A DNA stretch of 64,000 nt. It comes from Mauremys mutica. Its lineage: Eukaryota > Chordata > Testudines > Geoemydidae. The DNA lies in the NCBI RefSeq assembly GCF_020497125.1, contig NC_059073.1, positions 16,823,225-16,887,224 on the forward strand. The letters are read 5' to 3'. The position numbers were made by a program, and so were the translations under genes. A model generated the notes under the pieces. That model did not search any database. It was given only the letters and a program-made list of their open reading frames with translations, and was not told where the DNA came from. Of the stretch, positions 11,521 to 23,545 are shown piece by piece; positions within the stretch are counted from its first letter, which is position 1, and the number at the start of each line of letters is the position of its first letter.

Positions 11521-12594
11521 AAGAAAAGCTATACTCCAAGATTTCTCTCTTCGCAAAAGTGTCCTGTTACTTGTTGAACTGAAAATTACTTGCTCTAGAT
11601 TCATCTCTGGCAGTTTTCTAAACTTCAGCTATCTTATCTTTTGTGTCAAAATGTTTTGCAGTTAGTTCAAGTTGTTAGTGTAACTAAAAAGATATTTTTA
11701 ATCCACAGTGCTTTTTTAATTAGTTACTATTATAAATATCTGCAATGTATAACTCCTGAAGATCTCACATTTTAAGATTACTAGCTTATTAACATCTTTC
11801 TAAAGTAGAGGTCACACTTCACCTATCCTTTCCTAATGATTTCAGCTCTCCAGTAAGCAAAGGAGAAATTCCTATGTCCTATTGATTCTCTTCCACCTTA
11901 CCTGCATGGTGATAATTCAGACAGAGGTTCAAAAAACTGTATCTGGGCAAAACTGAAGAATTTGTGCAATATGAATGAGTTAAGTTTGCAATCAGAACTT
12001 TTTTTTGCATTTCCTGAATACTTAAAATATGACCTTAATGTTCTTGTATTTGTATTATAATTACAGCAAATAAAAAACATCTATAGCAGTTCTCCAAATT
12101 GATTTATTTTATTTATTTTTAGAAAGATCCTAAAACAAAGTTCAGGGAGTATTACTTAAATCCTTTAAAGCATACCGGCTAGATTTTGTTTTTTTCCAAC
12201 AGTTGAATTTTCAGGCTTATGAAACTGTCTATTCAGTATCACTAATGCTAACTAAAAATACTCCTAGTATTTATTTTATTTAGTAGCTCCCTGATTTGCA
12301 CCTTGGACTACCATTTGTTTGATTACCCGTCATCCTCTTTCCCCTATTTTCTGAAATATCATATGGTATGTTAGCCTCATGACTTCCATCATCATTAGTC
12401 TCTGCTAACTTCCTATGCAATAATTTGGAAGTTTATCCCTTTGTAGCATTCCAACTGCTCTACATTTTATAATGTTCACTAAATTTGCAGACTAATCATT
12501 TTGCAAAGCATCAAACACTTTTCTTAACCTCATATAATTTGCTAGATTTGGGGCAAAATTTTCAAAAGCACATAAATTATTTAGGAATCTATGG
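11521..12594. other. unassigned intronic DNA
   Basis: AT-rich; no exon, RNA gene or clear repeat. Confidence 0.6.
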
Positions 12595-13868
12595 CTAGAT
12601 CCCCAAAAGGTATTTAGGTGCCCTAGTCCATCATCTGGGCACCACTGCCATTCTCAAAACCACAGTCCAGCTGCCACTGCACCTCACAGATGCTTCCGAT
12701 TCTGCGGTCAGACCTGTTACCCCACATCTAACAACCTGCTTGAAGCCCTCTCTGAAGCCAAAGCCCAGTGGCCCTAAAGTGGGATTCTCAAAGTAGGCAT
12801 TCCCCTGCCTATCTTGCAGACATTCCTCAACCATGCTTAAGACTCCACACCTGTTTCAAAAGACAGCTAGGGGTGAGCAGGTTGGGAGGGAGAGGGTGTG
12901 TCGCAGCCTAGGAGTTAGGGCAGGGGTCAGATGTGGTGTGCTGAGTCTTCATTTATTCACTCTAATTTAAGGTTTTGCGTGCCTGTAATAGATTTTAAAG
13001 TTTTTAGACGGTCTCTTTCTATAAGTCTATAATATATAACTAAACTATTGTTGTATGTAAAGAAAATAAGGTTTTTAAAATGTTTAAGAAGCTCCGTTTA
13101 AAATTAAATTAAAATGCAGACCCCCCCCAGACCGGTGGCCAGGGCCCAGGCAGTGTGAGTGTCACTGAAAATCAGCTCGCGTGCCATAGGTTGCCTATCC
13201 CTGAGTTAGGACATGCACCTGGGAAGTGGGAAACCCAAGTTCAAATCCCTGCTCTCCTTAATTTACAACAGGGTCTTGGAACCCAGCTCTCAAACATCCA
13301 GGTGAATGCCCTAACCATCAGGTTATTGAGTATTCTGGAAGGTGGGTTCTCAATTCCCCCTGTTGAAACTGCTCCACTTTACATAAATCATTAACTATTC
13401 ACTGGACTAAAGAGAGACTAACACTATAGCCTAGTGGTTAGGGTGTTCAGCAGAAATGGGGATTCAAGGCCCTGTTCCAAATCTGGCACAGCAAGGGTTT
13501 GAAACTAGGTCTTGCACATCTGAGATGACAGTCCTAACCACTAGGTTATAATGAAAATGGGGTGAGGAGGAGGACGTTTCTTTGCAAGAAAAGTCTGGGT
13601 TTTGTCTGCTAAGGCATGAGTTTTCTAAGCAACTCACCTGGCTTAGGTGCTTAACACCAGGAAAGTGATTTCCTTCCTCTGCATTTCACTACTAGCTAGC
13701 TTGGAAAGCTCCCTGCTTAGTCTGTAAGGATCCTGTCCTTCAGTGCCTAACTCTCCTCATGCATTGTATGTGGAGCATGGGTGCCTAACGTAGGGTTGAG
13801 GATTCCTCTAGGTGGCAGCCTAGGGATTAGGTGATGCTACACCTAACTACCTTTGGGGATCTAGGCCC
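12595..13868 (+). mobile_element. long non-autonomous TIR-type repeat, copy 2, with nested hAT
   Basis: The left end TAGATCCCCAAAAGGTATTT is inverted at the right end (ACTACCTTTGGGGATCTA, about 13845-13866). The interior shares the phrase order of the copy at 10595-11520 (GTGCCCTAACCATCAGG, then CCCCTGTTGAAACTGCTCC). It contains a second internal pair, CCTAGTGGTTAGG and CCTAACCACTAGG (13431-13550). A hAT element (12921-13203) is inserted in it. No transposase frame. Confidence 0.6.
12921..13203. mobile_element. hAT MITE nested in the TIR repeat
   Basis: The ends CAGGGGTCAG and CCTATCCCTG form a short terminal inverted repeat. The flanking 8-bp duplication is AGTTAGGG (12913-12920) and AGTTAGGA (13204-13211), 7 of 8. 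The 283-bp interior is AT-rich then GC-rich, with a homopolymer C run near 13123. The duplication dates this insertion after the surrounding repeat. Confidence 0.82.
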
Positions 13869-13924
13869 TAAGTCCAATTGAAAGTCAACAGAACTTAAAG
13901 TTCAAGTTAGGGGTGTGATACCAA

Positions 13925-14100
13925 GGCTGAGGAGACATATTTGTGCTAGCTCTCATTGAGCTAGTCAGCTAAAAATATATTATAACCACAGCAATGCTCT
14001 TGAGTAAGTGCCTCTGGTGTCAGGTGGACACAACTTAGGGTGACTAGTATGTCTTTCGGCTATTAGCTCAACGAGAGCCAAAGCAAGTATTTGTCCTTGA
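13925..14100. mobile_element. decayed foldback MITE
   Basis: GCTAGCTCTCATTGAGCTAG at the left is roughly inverted as TTAGCTCAACGAGAGCC near 14065. The spacer carries AACCACAGC. Same general family as 6565-6850, heavily mutated, boundaries approximate. Confidence 0.4.
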
Positions 14101-14130
14101 GTTCAAGGTGAATACACACCCTTAAAAGCA

Positions 14131-14213
14131 TCCGACGAAGTGGGTATTCACCCACGAAAGCTCATGCTCCAAAACGTCTGTTAGTCTATAAGGTGTCACA
14201 AGACTCTTTGCTG
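14131..14213 (+). mobile_element. PLE terminal-repeat monomer (83 bp)
   Basis: It matches the terminal sequence of the Penelope-like elements in this window (CCGACGAAG, then a GTGGGT/ACCCAC hairpin, CGAAAGCTCATGCTC, TTAGTCTATAAGG). It is flanked by an 11-bp target duplication CCTTAAAAGCA (14120-14130 and 14214-14224). It contains a hammerhead-like core. It carries no coding sequence. Confidence 0.82.
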
Positions 14214-14749
14214 CCTTAAAAGCAAGTCACAAGATACAGCAGACTCATTTTCAATTAGAAGCTACAGTACTATCCATGAACATAAGAATGGCCATTCTGG
14301 GTCAGACCAAAGGTCCATCCAGTCCAGCATCCTGTCTACCAACATTGACCAATGCCAGGTGTCCCAGAAGCAGTGAACCTAATAGGTAATGATCAAGTGA
14401 TCACTCTCCTGCCATCCATCTCCACCCTCTGACAAACAGAGGCTAGGGACACCATTCCATACCCATCTTAGCTAATAGCCATTAATGGACTTAACCATTA
14501 TGAATTTATCTAGTTCTCTTTTAAACCCTGTTATAGTCCTAGCCTTCACAACTTCCTCAGGCAAGGAGTTCCACAGGTTCACTATGTGCTGTGTAAAGAA
14601 GAACTTCCTTTTATTTGTTTTAAACCTGCTGCCCATTAATTTCATTTGGTGGTCCCTAGTTCTTATATTAAGGGAACAAGCAAATAACTTTTCCTTATTC
14701 ACTTTTTCCACACCACTCATGATTTTATATACCTCTATCATATCCTCCC

Positions 14750-14882
14750 TGTTATTCCCCACAGGGAGCTGGAGTACGGACAGCGCTGGGAGAGCTCTCT
14801 CCCAGCGCTGGTGCTTTGACTACACTTAGCGCTTCTAAGCGCTGCCGCGGCAGCGCTTTGAAGCGCTAATGTAGCCATAGCC
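14750..14882. mobile_element. foldback MITE fragment inside CR1 copy 1
   Basis: CR1 copy 2 reads straight through at the equivalent point (22745-22755), so this is an insertion or partial replacement. The sequence matches the right half of the foldback element at 58076-58360, including TTATTCCCCACAGGG, the CCAGCGCTGGGAG hairpin and the GTAGCCATAGCC end. The left half is missing. Confidence 0.85.
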
Positions 14883-17072
14883 TTAGTGTCCTCTTTTCCA
14901 AGATGAAAAGTCCTAACCTCTTTAATCTCTCCTCATATGGGACCTGTTCCAAACCCCTAATCATTTTAGTTGCCCTTCTCTAAACCTTTTCTAATGCCAG
15001 TATATCTTTTTTGAACTGAGGAGACTACATCTGTACGCAGTATTCAAGATGTGGGTGTATCGTGGATTTATATAAGGGCAATAAGATATTCTCCATCTTA
15101 TTCTCTATCCCTTTTTGAATGATTCCTAACATCCTCTTTGCTTTTTTGCCTGCCGCTGCACACTGCGTGGACATCTTCAGAGAACTATCCACGATGACTC
15201 CAAGATCTCTTTCCTGATTAGCTGTAGCTAAATTAGCCCCCATCATATTGTATGTATAGTTGGGATTATTTTTTCCAATGTCTATTACTTTACATTTATG
15301 CACATTAAATTTCATTTGCCATTTTGTTGCCCAATCACTTAGTTTTGTGAGATCTTTTTGAAGTTCTTCACAGTCTGCTTTGGTCTTAACTATCTTGAGC
15401 AGTTTAGTATTATCTGCAAACTTTGCCACCTCACTGTTTACCCCTTTCTCCAGATCATTTATGAATAAATTGAATAGGATTGGTCCTAGGATTGGCCCTT
15501 GGGGAACACTACCAGATACCCCTCTCTGTTCTGAAAATTTACCATTTATCCCAACCCTTTGTTCCCTGTCTTTTAACTAGTTCTCAATCCATGAAAGGAT
15601 CTTCCCTCTTACACCATGACAACTTAATTACATAAGAGCCTTTGGTGAGGGATCTTGCAAAGGTTTTCTGGAAATCTAAGTACACTATGTCCACTGGATT
15701 CCCACTTGTTCACATTTGTTGACCCCTTCAAAGAACTCTAATAGATTAGTAAGACACGATTTCCCTTTACAGAAACCATGTTGACTATTGCTCAACAGTT
15801 TATGTTTTTCTATGTGTCTGACAATTTTATTCTTTACTATTGTTTCAACTAATTTGCCCAGTACTGATGTTAGACTCACTGGTCTGTAATTGCTGGGATC
15901 ACCTCTAGAACCCTTTTTACATATTGGCATTACATTAGCTAACTTCCAGTCACTGGGTACAGAAGCCGATTTAAAGGACAGGTTACAAACCATAGTTAAT
16001 AATTCCGCAATTTCACATTTGAGTTCTTTCAGAAGTCCTGGATGAATGTCATCTGGTCCAGGTGACTTGTTACTGTTAAGTTTATCAATTAATTCCAAAA
16101 CCTCCTCTAGTGACACTTCAATCTGTGACAATTCCTCAGATTTGTCACCTGCAAAGGATGGCTCAGGTTTGGGAATCTCCCTAACATCCTCAGCTGTGAA
16201 GACTGAAGCAAAGAATTCATTTAGTTTCTCCGCAATTATTTTATCATCTTTAAGTGCTCCTTTTGTATCTTCATCGTCCAGAGGCCCCACTGGTTGTTTA
16301 GGAGGCTTCCTGCTTCTGATGTACTTAAAAACATTTTGTTATTACCTTTGGAGTTTTTGGCTAGCCATTCTTCAAATTCCTCTTTGGCTTTTCTTATAAT
16401 ACTCTTGCACTTAATTTGGCAGTGTTTATGCTCCTTTCTATTTGCCTCACTAGGATTTGACTTCCACTTTTTAAAGGAATTCTTTTTATCTCTCATTGCT
16501 TCTTTTACATGGTTGTTAAGCCACGGTGGATCTTTTTTAGTTCTTTTACTGCGTTTCTTAATTTGAGGTATACATTGAAGTTGGGCGTCTATTATGGTGT
16601 CTTTAAAAAGGGCCCATGCAACTTACAGGGATTTCACTTTAGTCACTGTACCTTTTAACTTCTGTTTAACTAACCCCCTCATTTTTGCATAGTTCCCCCT
16701 TTTGAAATTAAATGCCACAGTGTTGGGCTGTTGAGATGTTCTTCCCACCACAGGGATGTTGAATGCTATTGTATTATGGTCACTATTTCCAAGCAGTCCT
16801 GCTATAGTTACCTCTTGGACCAGCTCCTGTGCTCCACTCAGAATTAAATCTAGAGTTGCCTCTCCCCTTGTGGGTTCCCATACCAGCTGCTCCATGAAGC
16901 AGTCATTCAAAGTATCGAGTAATTTTATCTCTGCATTTCATCTTGAAGTGAAATGTTCCCATTCAATATGGAGATAATTGAAATCCCCCACTATTATTGG
17001 GTTCTTAATTTTGATAGCCTCTCTAATTTCCCTTAGCATTTCATCATCACTATTACTATCCTGGTCAGGTGG

Positions 17073-17576
17073 TCAATAATAGATCCCTAATGTTATATTT
17101 TTATTAGAGCATGAAATTTCTATCCATAGAGATTCTATGGAACATGCGGATTCGCTTAAGATTTTTAGTTCATTTGAATCTACATTTTCTTTCACATATA
17201 GTGCCACTCCCCCCCATGCACGACCTGTTCTGTCCTTCCGATATATTTTGTAACCCGGAATCATTGTGTCCCATTGATTGCTCTCAGTCCACCAGGTTTC
17301 TGTGATGCCTAGTATATCAATATCCTCCTTTATCACCAGGCACTCAAGTTCACCCATCTTATTATTTAGACTTCTAGCATTTGTGTACAAGCACTTTAAA
17401 AACTTGTCCCTGTTTATTTGTCTGCCCTTTTCTGATGTGCCAGATTCTTTTTTATGTGAATGTTTCTCGTCTGGTCTGGCCCAAACTTTATCCTCTTCCA
17501 TCCTCTCCTCCTGACTAAAACCTAGAGAATCTCTATCAATATACTCTCCTCTAAGAGAAGTCTCTGTCCAATCCAC
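17073..17576 (-). pseudogene. CR1 ORF2, endonuclease part (copy 1)
   Basis: This 167-codon frame holds the start of the apurinic-type endonuclease domain: the NARSLNNK block near residue 66 and the ITETWW block (catalytic Glu) near residue 95. It ends in a TGA where CR1 copy 2 has a glutamine codon (YYQPPD in copy 2). The rest of ORF2 continues in fragments downstream to 14472. In CR1 this domain nicks the target DNA to prime reverse transcription. The stop and the later frameshifts make this copy inactive. Confidence 0.88.
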
Positions 17577-17611
17577 GTGCTCTTCTGCAGCAATCGGCTT
17601 TCCCCCAACTC

Positions 17612-18493
17612 CTAATTTAAAAACTGCTCTACAACCTTTTTAATGTTAAGTGCCAGCAGTCTGGATCCACTTTGGTTTAGGTGGAGCCCATCCTTCCTGC
17701 ATTGGCTTCCCCTATCCCAAAAGTTTCCCCAGTTCCTAATAAATCTAAACCCCTCCTCTCTACACCATAGTCTCATCCACACATTGAGACTCTGAAGCTC
17801 TGCCTGCCTACCTGGCCCTGTGCGTGGAACAGGAATGATTTTTGAGAATGCCACCCTAGAGGTCCTAGATTCCAGTCTCTTTCCTAGCAGCCTAAATTTG
17901 GCATCCAGGATGTCTCTCCTACCCTTCCGTATGTTATTGGTACCTACATGTATGACGACCACCGGCTCCTCCCCAGCACTACACATAAGTCTATCTAGAT
18001 GCCTCGAGAGATCCGCAACCTTCACACCAGGCAGGCAAGTCACCATACGGTTCTCCCGGTCATCACAAACCCAGCTATCTATGTTTCTAATGATCGAATC
18101 TCCCATTACTAACACCTGCCTTTTCCTAATGACTGGAGTTCCCTCCCCCAGAAAGGTAACCTCAGTGTGAGAGGATACCCCAACATCATCTGGAAGGAGG
18201 ATCCCAACTATGGGAAGGTTTCTCTCTGCTCCCGTTGACTGCTCTGCTTCCCTGGGCCTTTCATCCTTCTCAACAGCGCAGGGGCTGTCTGACCGGAGGT
18301 GGGACAATTCTACAGTGTCCCGGAAAGCCTCATCAACATACCTCTCTGCCTCCTGTTGCTCCTCCAGTTCTGCTACCCTGGCCTCCAAAGGCCGTATGCG
18401 GTATGCTTGTGATAATTCTTTTAGAGGGTTGCTTTGTAATAAATTATATACTTTCAATACATAAATGTGCCCCAGGTGCTCTGTAATCAACAA
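17612..18493 (-). CDS. CR1 ORF1 protein with SGNH-type esterase domain
   Basis: This is an open frame of 293 codons. From about residue 35 it resembles the second half of CR1 ORF1: a short coiled-coil-like stretch rich in Glu and Gln (residues 35-55), then an SGNH-hydrolase-like fold. The family's key blocks are all present: GDS (131-133, nucleophile Ser), GTN (185-187) and DGLH (268-271, Asp and His). The first ~33 residues are probably host DNA read through beyond the 5' truncation of the LINE, so the ATG at 18493 is unlikely to be the native start. CR1 ORF1 esterases are thought to help bind membranes or nucleic acid during retrotransposition. Whether this one is expressed is unknown; ORF2 next to it is dead. 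Confidence 0.82.
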   Translation of the reverse strand: MLITEHLGHIYVLKVYNLLQSNPLKELSQAYRIRPLEARVAELEEQQEAERYVDEAFRDTVELSHLRSDSPCAVEKDERPREAEQSTGAERNLPIVGILLPDDVGVSSHTEVTFLGEGTPVIRKRQVLVMGDSIIRNIDSWVCDDRENRMVTCLPGVKVADLSRHLDRLMCSAGEEPVVVIHVGTNNIRKGRRDILDAKFRLLGKRLESRTSRVAFSKIIPVPRTGPGRQAELQSLNVWMRLWCREEGFRFIRNWGNFWDRGSQCRKDGLHLNQSGSRLLALNIKKVVEQFLN

Positions 18494-19689
18494 ATTGCAA
18501 GATACTAGCCATTTAACCTATCACAGGAAATCAAACTGTTATAGATAGGATCGATCGATTTCTGAATACATCAGAGACTGAAACATATTCTGCTACCAGC
18601 AGTAAGATGCAGAAAATTACACGTTGAAAAGCTATAACAGACACTGTTTTGCATATAATCCATATTTATACACCCTGAAAATGCATGATTGCTGACGCCT
18701 AACAATGTAAATTTAAAACACTGAGCCCCACAAACAAAATGTCAGCAATTAAATTTTAGTACAACTTTGAAATACCATCATCTGCAAATCAATGCATTAA
18801 TGAAACTTTAAAATTAAAATTCCCAAAACACAAAGACACTGCTGCTTACCAGCCTAAGAAACATTTTTCTGATTTTATGCTTAGTGGCAGCTATGGATTC
18901 AATTACAGATTATCAGGAACAATCTTCCTGACGTATATTAAGTTGCAAAATTGTTTCCAAGGACATTCAAATGGTTGAGGTGAAAACTATAGCTGGTCAG
19001 GAAAAACTTTGATGGAATTGTTTTCTGAGGTAAAATGCAATTCCTTTGAAATAAAAATGCCTTGGAAAGTCATGCTGATTTTACTAAAATTTCATTTAGG
19101 AAAAATAAAAAAGAAATTTATAACAATCACTGTCTAAATGAAACATTTAGATTTTTCATTTTGAAATGACTTTTCATTTAATTTTTTTTATATTTTGCAT
19201 TGTATATTATAACACATTTTAAAAAGTCAGAATCAAATAAAAATGTTCCCATCATTCTTAAACATTTTTTGAGTTGTCCTTAGAGGGGAATTTCAAAATT
19301 TTCAGGTTTCATTCCAATCTGAAATGAAACAAATTTTTAAATCTTATAAACCTTAGTGAAATGGAACGTTCACCCTCTGCGCAGTTCATGAAGTATGGAC
19401 ATTTAAAAGTAGACTGAAAAGTACGGTAGTAAACATACCGGATGGTACGATCCTATATCAGCAGGGGAATGAAAAGGATGATTTATATTTCTAATATCTA
19501 AATCTACTAGATGAAGGGGGGGTGGGTGGGAAGAGGCTACTGCTTAAGGCAAGGATGCTGAAACATTTTCATTGCATGGACTGTATTACTTTACTTTTCA
19601 ATTTAAGCAAATGCTGTAGTTGCTATATGCATGCTAAGCGGTCACAAACTGAATGGAAGGAGGTCTTCATGGCTGTGATTTGGTGGTGG
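18401..19689. other. unassigned intronic DNA
   Basis: AT-rich intron with no recognised repeat, exon or RNA gene. Confidence 0.6.
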
Positions 19690-20165
19690 TGGGAATGTGG
19701 TCTGACAGACTCTCTCTATAAAGATGTGGACCACACTATACAATCATCACTGATAAAGTTTGCGGGGAACACAAAAATTAGGGGAGTGGTAAAGAATGAA
19801 GAAGAAGAAATAATGATTCAGAGCGATATGCATTGCTTGGTAAACTGGGCTGAAGCAAGCAATATGCATTATAATTATTATGACAGTCATACTTACAGGA
19901 TGGGGGGACTCTATCCTGGGAAGCAGTGACTCTGAAAAAGATTTAGGGGTCATGGTAGATAATGAGCCACACACAAGCTCCCAGTGCAACACGGTGGCCA
20001 AAAGGGCTAATGCTATCCTGGGATGCATTAACAGGGGAATCTTGGCAGAAGAGTAGAGAGGTTGTTTTACCTCTGTATTTGGCACTGGTAAGACTGCTCC
20101 TGGAATACTTAAAGGATTAGAAAACAAACCTTATAGTGACAGATTCAAAGAACTCAATCTGTTTA
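19690..20165 (+). mobile_element. CR1 fragment (RT part), 3' end missing
   Basis: The plus strand encodes a degraded RT core. The active-site box is now FAGN within SLIKFAGNTK (about 19750-19780), followed by the usual DLGVMVD and RANAILGCIN blocks in shifted frames. Sequence stops in mid-element, where an oppositely oriented CR1 3' end begins at about 20170. Confidence 0.8.
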
Positions 20166-20169
20166 AAAT

Positions 20170-21060
20170 AAGAATGTAAGAATGGCAAGTGGTCCATCTA
20201 GCCCAGTATCCTGTCTTCCAAAAGTGGCTGGAGCCAGGTTCTTCAGAGGGCATTAACAGAATAGGGCAATTGAAGTGATCCATCCCCTGTAATCCAGTCA
20301 CATGGTCTGCCAGCCAGAGGTTTAGGGACACCCAAAGCATGGGATGCATCCCTGATTATCTTGGCTAATAGCCATTGATGGACCTATCCTCCATGAACTC
20401 ACCTAATTCTTTTTTTAACCCATTTATACTTTTGACCTTCACAACATCCCATGTCAATGAGTTCCACAGGTTGATTTGGGCTGTCTGAATAAGTGCTTTC
20501 TTATGTTTGTTTTAAACCTACTGCCTATTAATTTCATTGGGTGACCCCTGGATCTTGTGCTATGGAAGGAGTAAAAAATACTTTCTTATTCACCTTCTCC
20601 ACACCATTCACCATTTTACAGACCTCTATCATACCCCCTTAGTCTTCTTTTCTCTAATGTGAATAGTCCCAGTCTTTTAAATCTCTTTTCATACACAAGC
20701 TGTTCCATACCCCTAATAATTTTTGTTGCCCTTCTCTGTACTTTTTCTACTTCTAATATATCTTTCTTGAGATGGGGCGACCAAAACTGTGCGCACTATT
20801 CAAGGCGTGGGCATACCATGGATTTGCATAGTGGAATTATGATTTTTTTCTCTATTTTCTAACCCTTTCCTAATATTTCCTAACATTCTGTTAGGGTTTT
20901 GTTTGTTTGTTTTTTTACTGCTGCTGCACATTAAGTGGATGTTTTCAGAGATCTATCCACGATGACTCCAAGATCTCTTTCTTGAGTGGTAACAGCCAAG
21001 TAGGCCCCATCATTTTGTATGTATAGTTGAGATTATGTTTTCCAAAGTGTACTACTTTCA
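20170..21060 (-). mobile_element. CR1 3' fragment, opposite orientation
   Basis: On the plus strand it starts with the complement of a CR1 3' end (AAGAATGGCAAGTGGTCCATCTAGCCCAG is the type of phrase) and continues into the RT C-terminal region, ending near 21055. It is older than the two long copies, with many substitutions. Confidence 0.8.
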
Positions 21061-21435
21061 CTTATCAACACTGGTCCATTCTCCAAAATGCAATGCTGTA
21101 TAGACACAGCAGTAGTTACTATCTGTGTAGTATCTACCATCAGAATGAAACAAAGCATTATGGTGAAACACAAAATATGATACATTCTTTCTTTAAAATG
21201 TCCTTGTGACTTGAAGGACTCATTTAAAGACATTAACATTTACTGGGAATCTAGGATCTAAGATCTACTACATTTACAAAATTTGTAAAACTGGTAAAAT
21301 ATCATGCCTGGCCATCTTATCTCCTTTTAAGGCAACAAAATCCAAGGATTTGAAATTTAAAATTCATTAACATTTTTTCTCATTGAATACATTTTAGTTG
21401 TATTTTCTAAACGTTTCAGTGCCTGCATGCACTTG
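21061..21435. other. unassigned spacer between CR1 fragments
   Basis: No similarity recognised; could be pre-existing intron. Confidence 0.55.
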
Positions 21436-22252
21436 CATAGTTCAAAATGATCTGGACAAACTGGAGAAATGGTCTGAAGTAAATAGGATGAAATTAATTA
21501 AGGACAAATGCAAAGTACTCCACTTAGGAAGAACAATCAGTTGCACACATACAAAATAGGAAATGACTGCCTAGGAAGGAGTACTGAGGAAAAGGATCTG
21601 GGGGTCATAGTGAATCACAAGTTAAATGTGAGTCAACAGTGTAACACCGTTGCAAAAAAAATGAACATCATTCTGGGATGTATTAGCTGGAGTGATGTAA
21701 GCAAGACACGAGAAGTAATTCTTCCGCTCTACTCCGTGCTGATTAGGCCTCAACTGGAGCATTGTGTCCAGTTCTGGGCACCACATTACAGGAAAGATGT
21801 GGACAAATTGGAGAAAGTCCAGAGCAGAGCAACAAAAATGACTAAAAGTCTAGAAAACATGACCTATGAGGGAAGATTGAAAAAAATTGGGTTTGTTTAG
21901 TCTGGAAAAGAGAAGACAGAGGGGACATAACAGTTTTCAAGTACATAAAAGGTTGTTACAAGGAGAGAGAAAAATTGTTCTTCTTAACCATTGAGGATAA
22001 CAGAAGAAGCAATGGGCTTCAATTGAAGCAAGGGAGGTTTTGGCTGAAAAACTTCCTAACTGTCCAGGGAGTTAAGCACTGGAATAAATTGCTTAGGGAA
22101 GTTGTGGAATCTCCATCACTGGAGATTTTTAAGAGCATGTTAGACAAACACCTGTAAGGGATGGTCTAGATAATATTTATTCTTCCCATGAGTGCAGGGG
22201 ACTGGACTAGATGACCTCTCAAGATCCCTTCCAATCCCATGATTCTATGAAA
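21436..22252 (+). mobile_element. CR1 3' fragment
   Basis: The plus strand carries the end of the CR1 RT and C-terminal region. It has one largely open frame at 21508-21900 (blocks EEKDLGVIV, LPLYSVLIRPQLEHCVQFW) and a second piece at 21975-22157. It ends with a typical CR1 tail, GACTAGATGACC, CCTTCCAATCCCATG, ATTCTATGA, at about 22252. Confidence 0.88.
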
Positions 22253-23545
22253 AAGCAATATGAACATAAGAACATAATAAGAACATAAGAATGGCCGTAC
22301 CGGGTCAGACCAAAGGTCCATCTAGCCCAGCATCTTGTCTACCAACAGTGACCAATGCCAGGTGTCCCAGAGGAAGTGAACCTAATAGCTAATGATCAAG
22401 TGATCACTCTCCTGCCATCCATCTCCACCCTCTGACAAACAGAGGCTAGGGACACCATTCCATACCCATCCTAGCTAATAGCCATTAATGGACTTAACCA
22501 TTATGAATTTATCTAGTTCTCTTTTAAACCCTGTTATAGTCCTAGCCTTCACAATCTCCTCAGGCATGGAGTTCCACAGGTTCACTATGTGCTGTGTAAA
22601 GAAGAACTTCCTTTTATTTGTTTTAAACCTGCTGCCCATTAATTTCATTTGGTGGCCCCTAGTTCTTATATTATGGGAACAAGCAAATAACTTTTCCTTA
22701 TTCACTTTTTCCACACCACTCATGATTTTATATACCTCTATCATATCCCCCCTTAGTGTCCTCTTTTCCAAGATGAAAAGTCCTAACCTCTTTAATCTCT
22801 CCTCATATGGGACCTTTTCCAAACCCCTAATCATTTTAGTTGCCCTTCTCTAAACCTTTTCTAATGCCAGTATATCTTTTTTGAGATAAGGAGACTACAT
22901 CTGTATGCAGTATTCAAGATGTGGGCATATCGTGGATTTATATAAGGGCAATAAGATATTCTCCGTCTTATTCTCTATCCCTTTTTGAATGATTCCTAAC
23001 ATCCTGTTTGCTTTTTTGACTGCCGCTGCACACTGCTTGGACATCTTCAGAGAATTATCCACGATGACTCCAAGATCTCTTTCCTGATTAGTTGTAGCTA
23101 AATTAGCCTCCATCATATTGTATGTATAGTTGGGATTATTTTTTCCAGTGTGCATTTATCCACATTAAATTTCATTTGCCATTTTGTTGCCCAATCACAT
23201 AGTTTTGTGAGATCTTTTTGAAGTTCTTCACAGTCTGCTTTGGTCTTAACTATCTTGAGCAGCTTAGTATTATCTGCAAACTTTGCCACCTCACTGTTTA
23301 CCCCTTTCTCCAGATCATTTATGAATAAGTTGAATAGGATTGGTCCTAGGATTGGCCCTTGGGGAACACTACCAGATACCCCTCTCCATTCTGAAAATTT
23401 ACCATTTATCCCAACCCTTTGTTCCCTATCTTTTAACCAGTTCTCAATCCATGAAAGGATCTTCCCTCTTACACCATGACAACTTAATTTACGTAAGAGC
23501 CTTTGGTGAGGGACCTTGCAAAGGTTTTCTGGAAATCTAAGTACA

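Larger units (their letters stand above)
14276..18400 (-). mobile_element. CR1 LINE, nearly full length (copy 1)
   Basis: Reading on the minus strand it has ORF1 (intact, 17612-18493), the ORF2 endonuclease (17073-17576) and reverse transcriptase blocks in several broken frames down to 14472. It ends in the usual CR1 3' region (14276-14470). ORF2 is inactive: a stop follows the endonuclease block, frameshifts separate the RT blocks, and a foldback-MITE fragment interrupts 14750-14882. The RT active-site box reads FADN, not FADD, at 15409-15420. The 5' limit near 18400 is where similarity to CR1 ORF1 fades. Copy 2 at 22262-26351 is the same subfamily. Confidence 0.92.
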
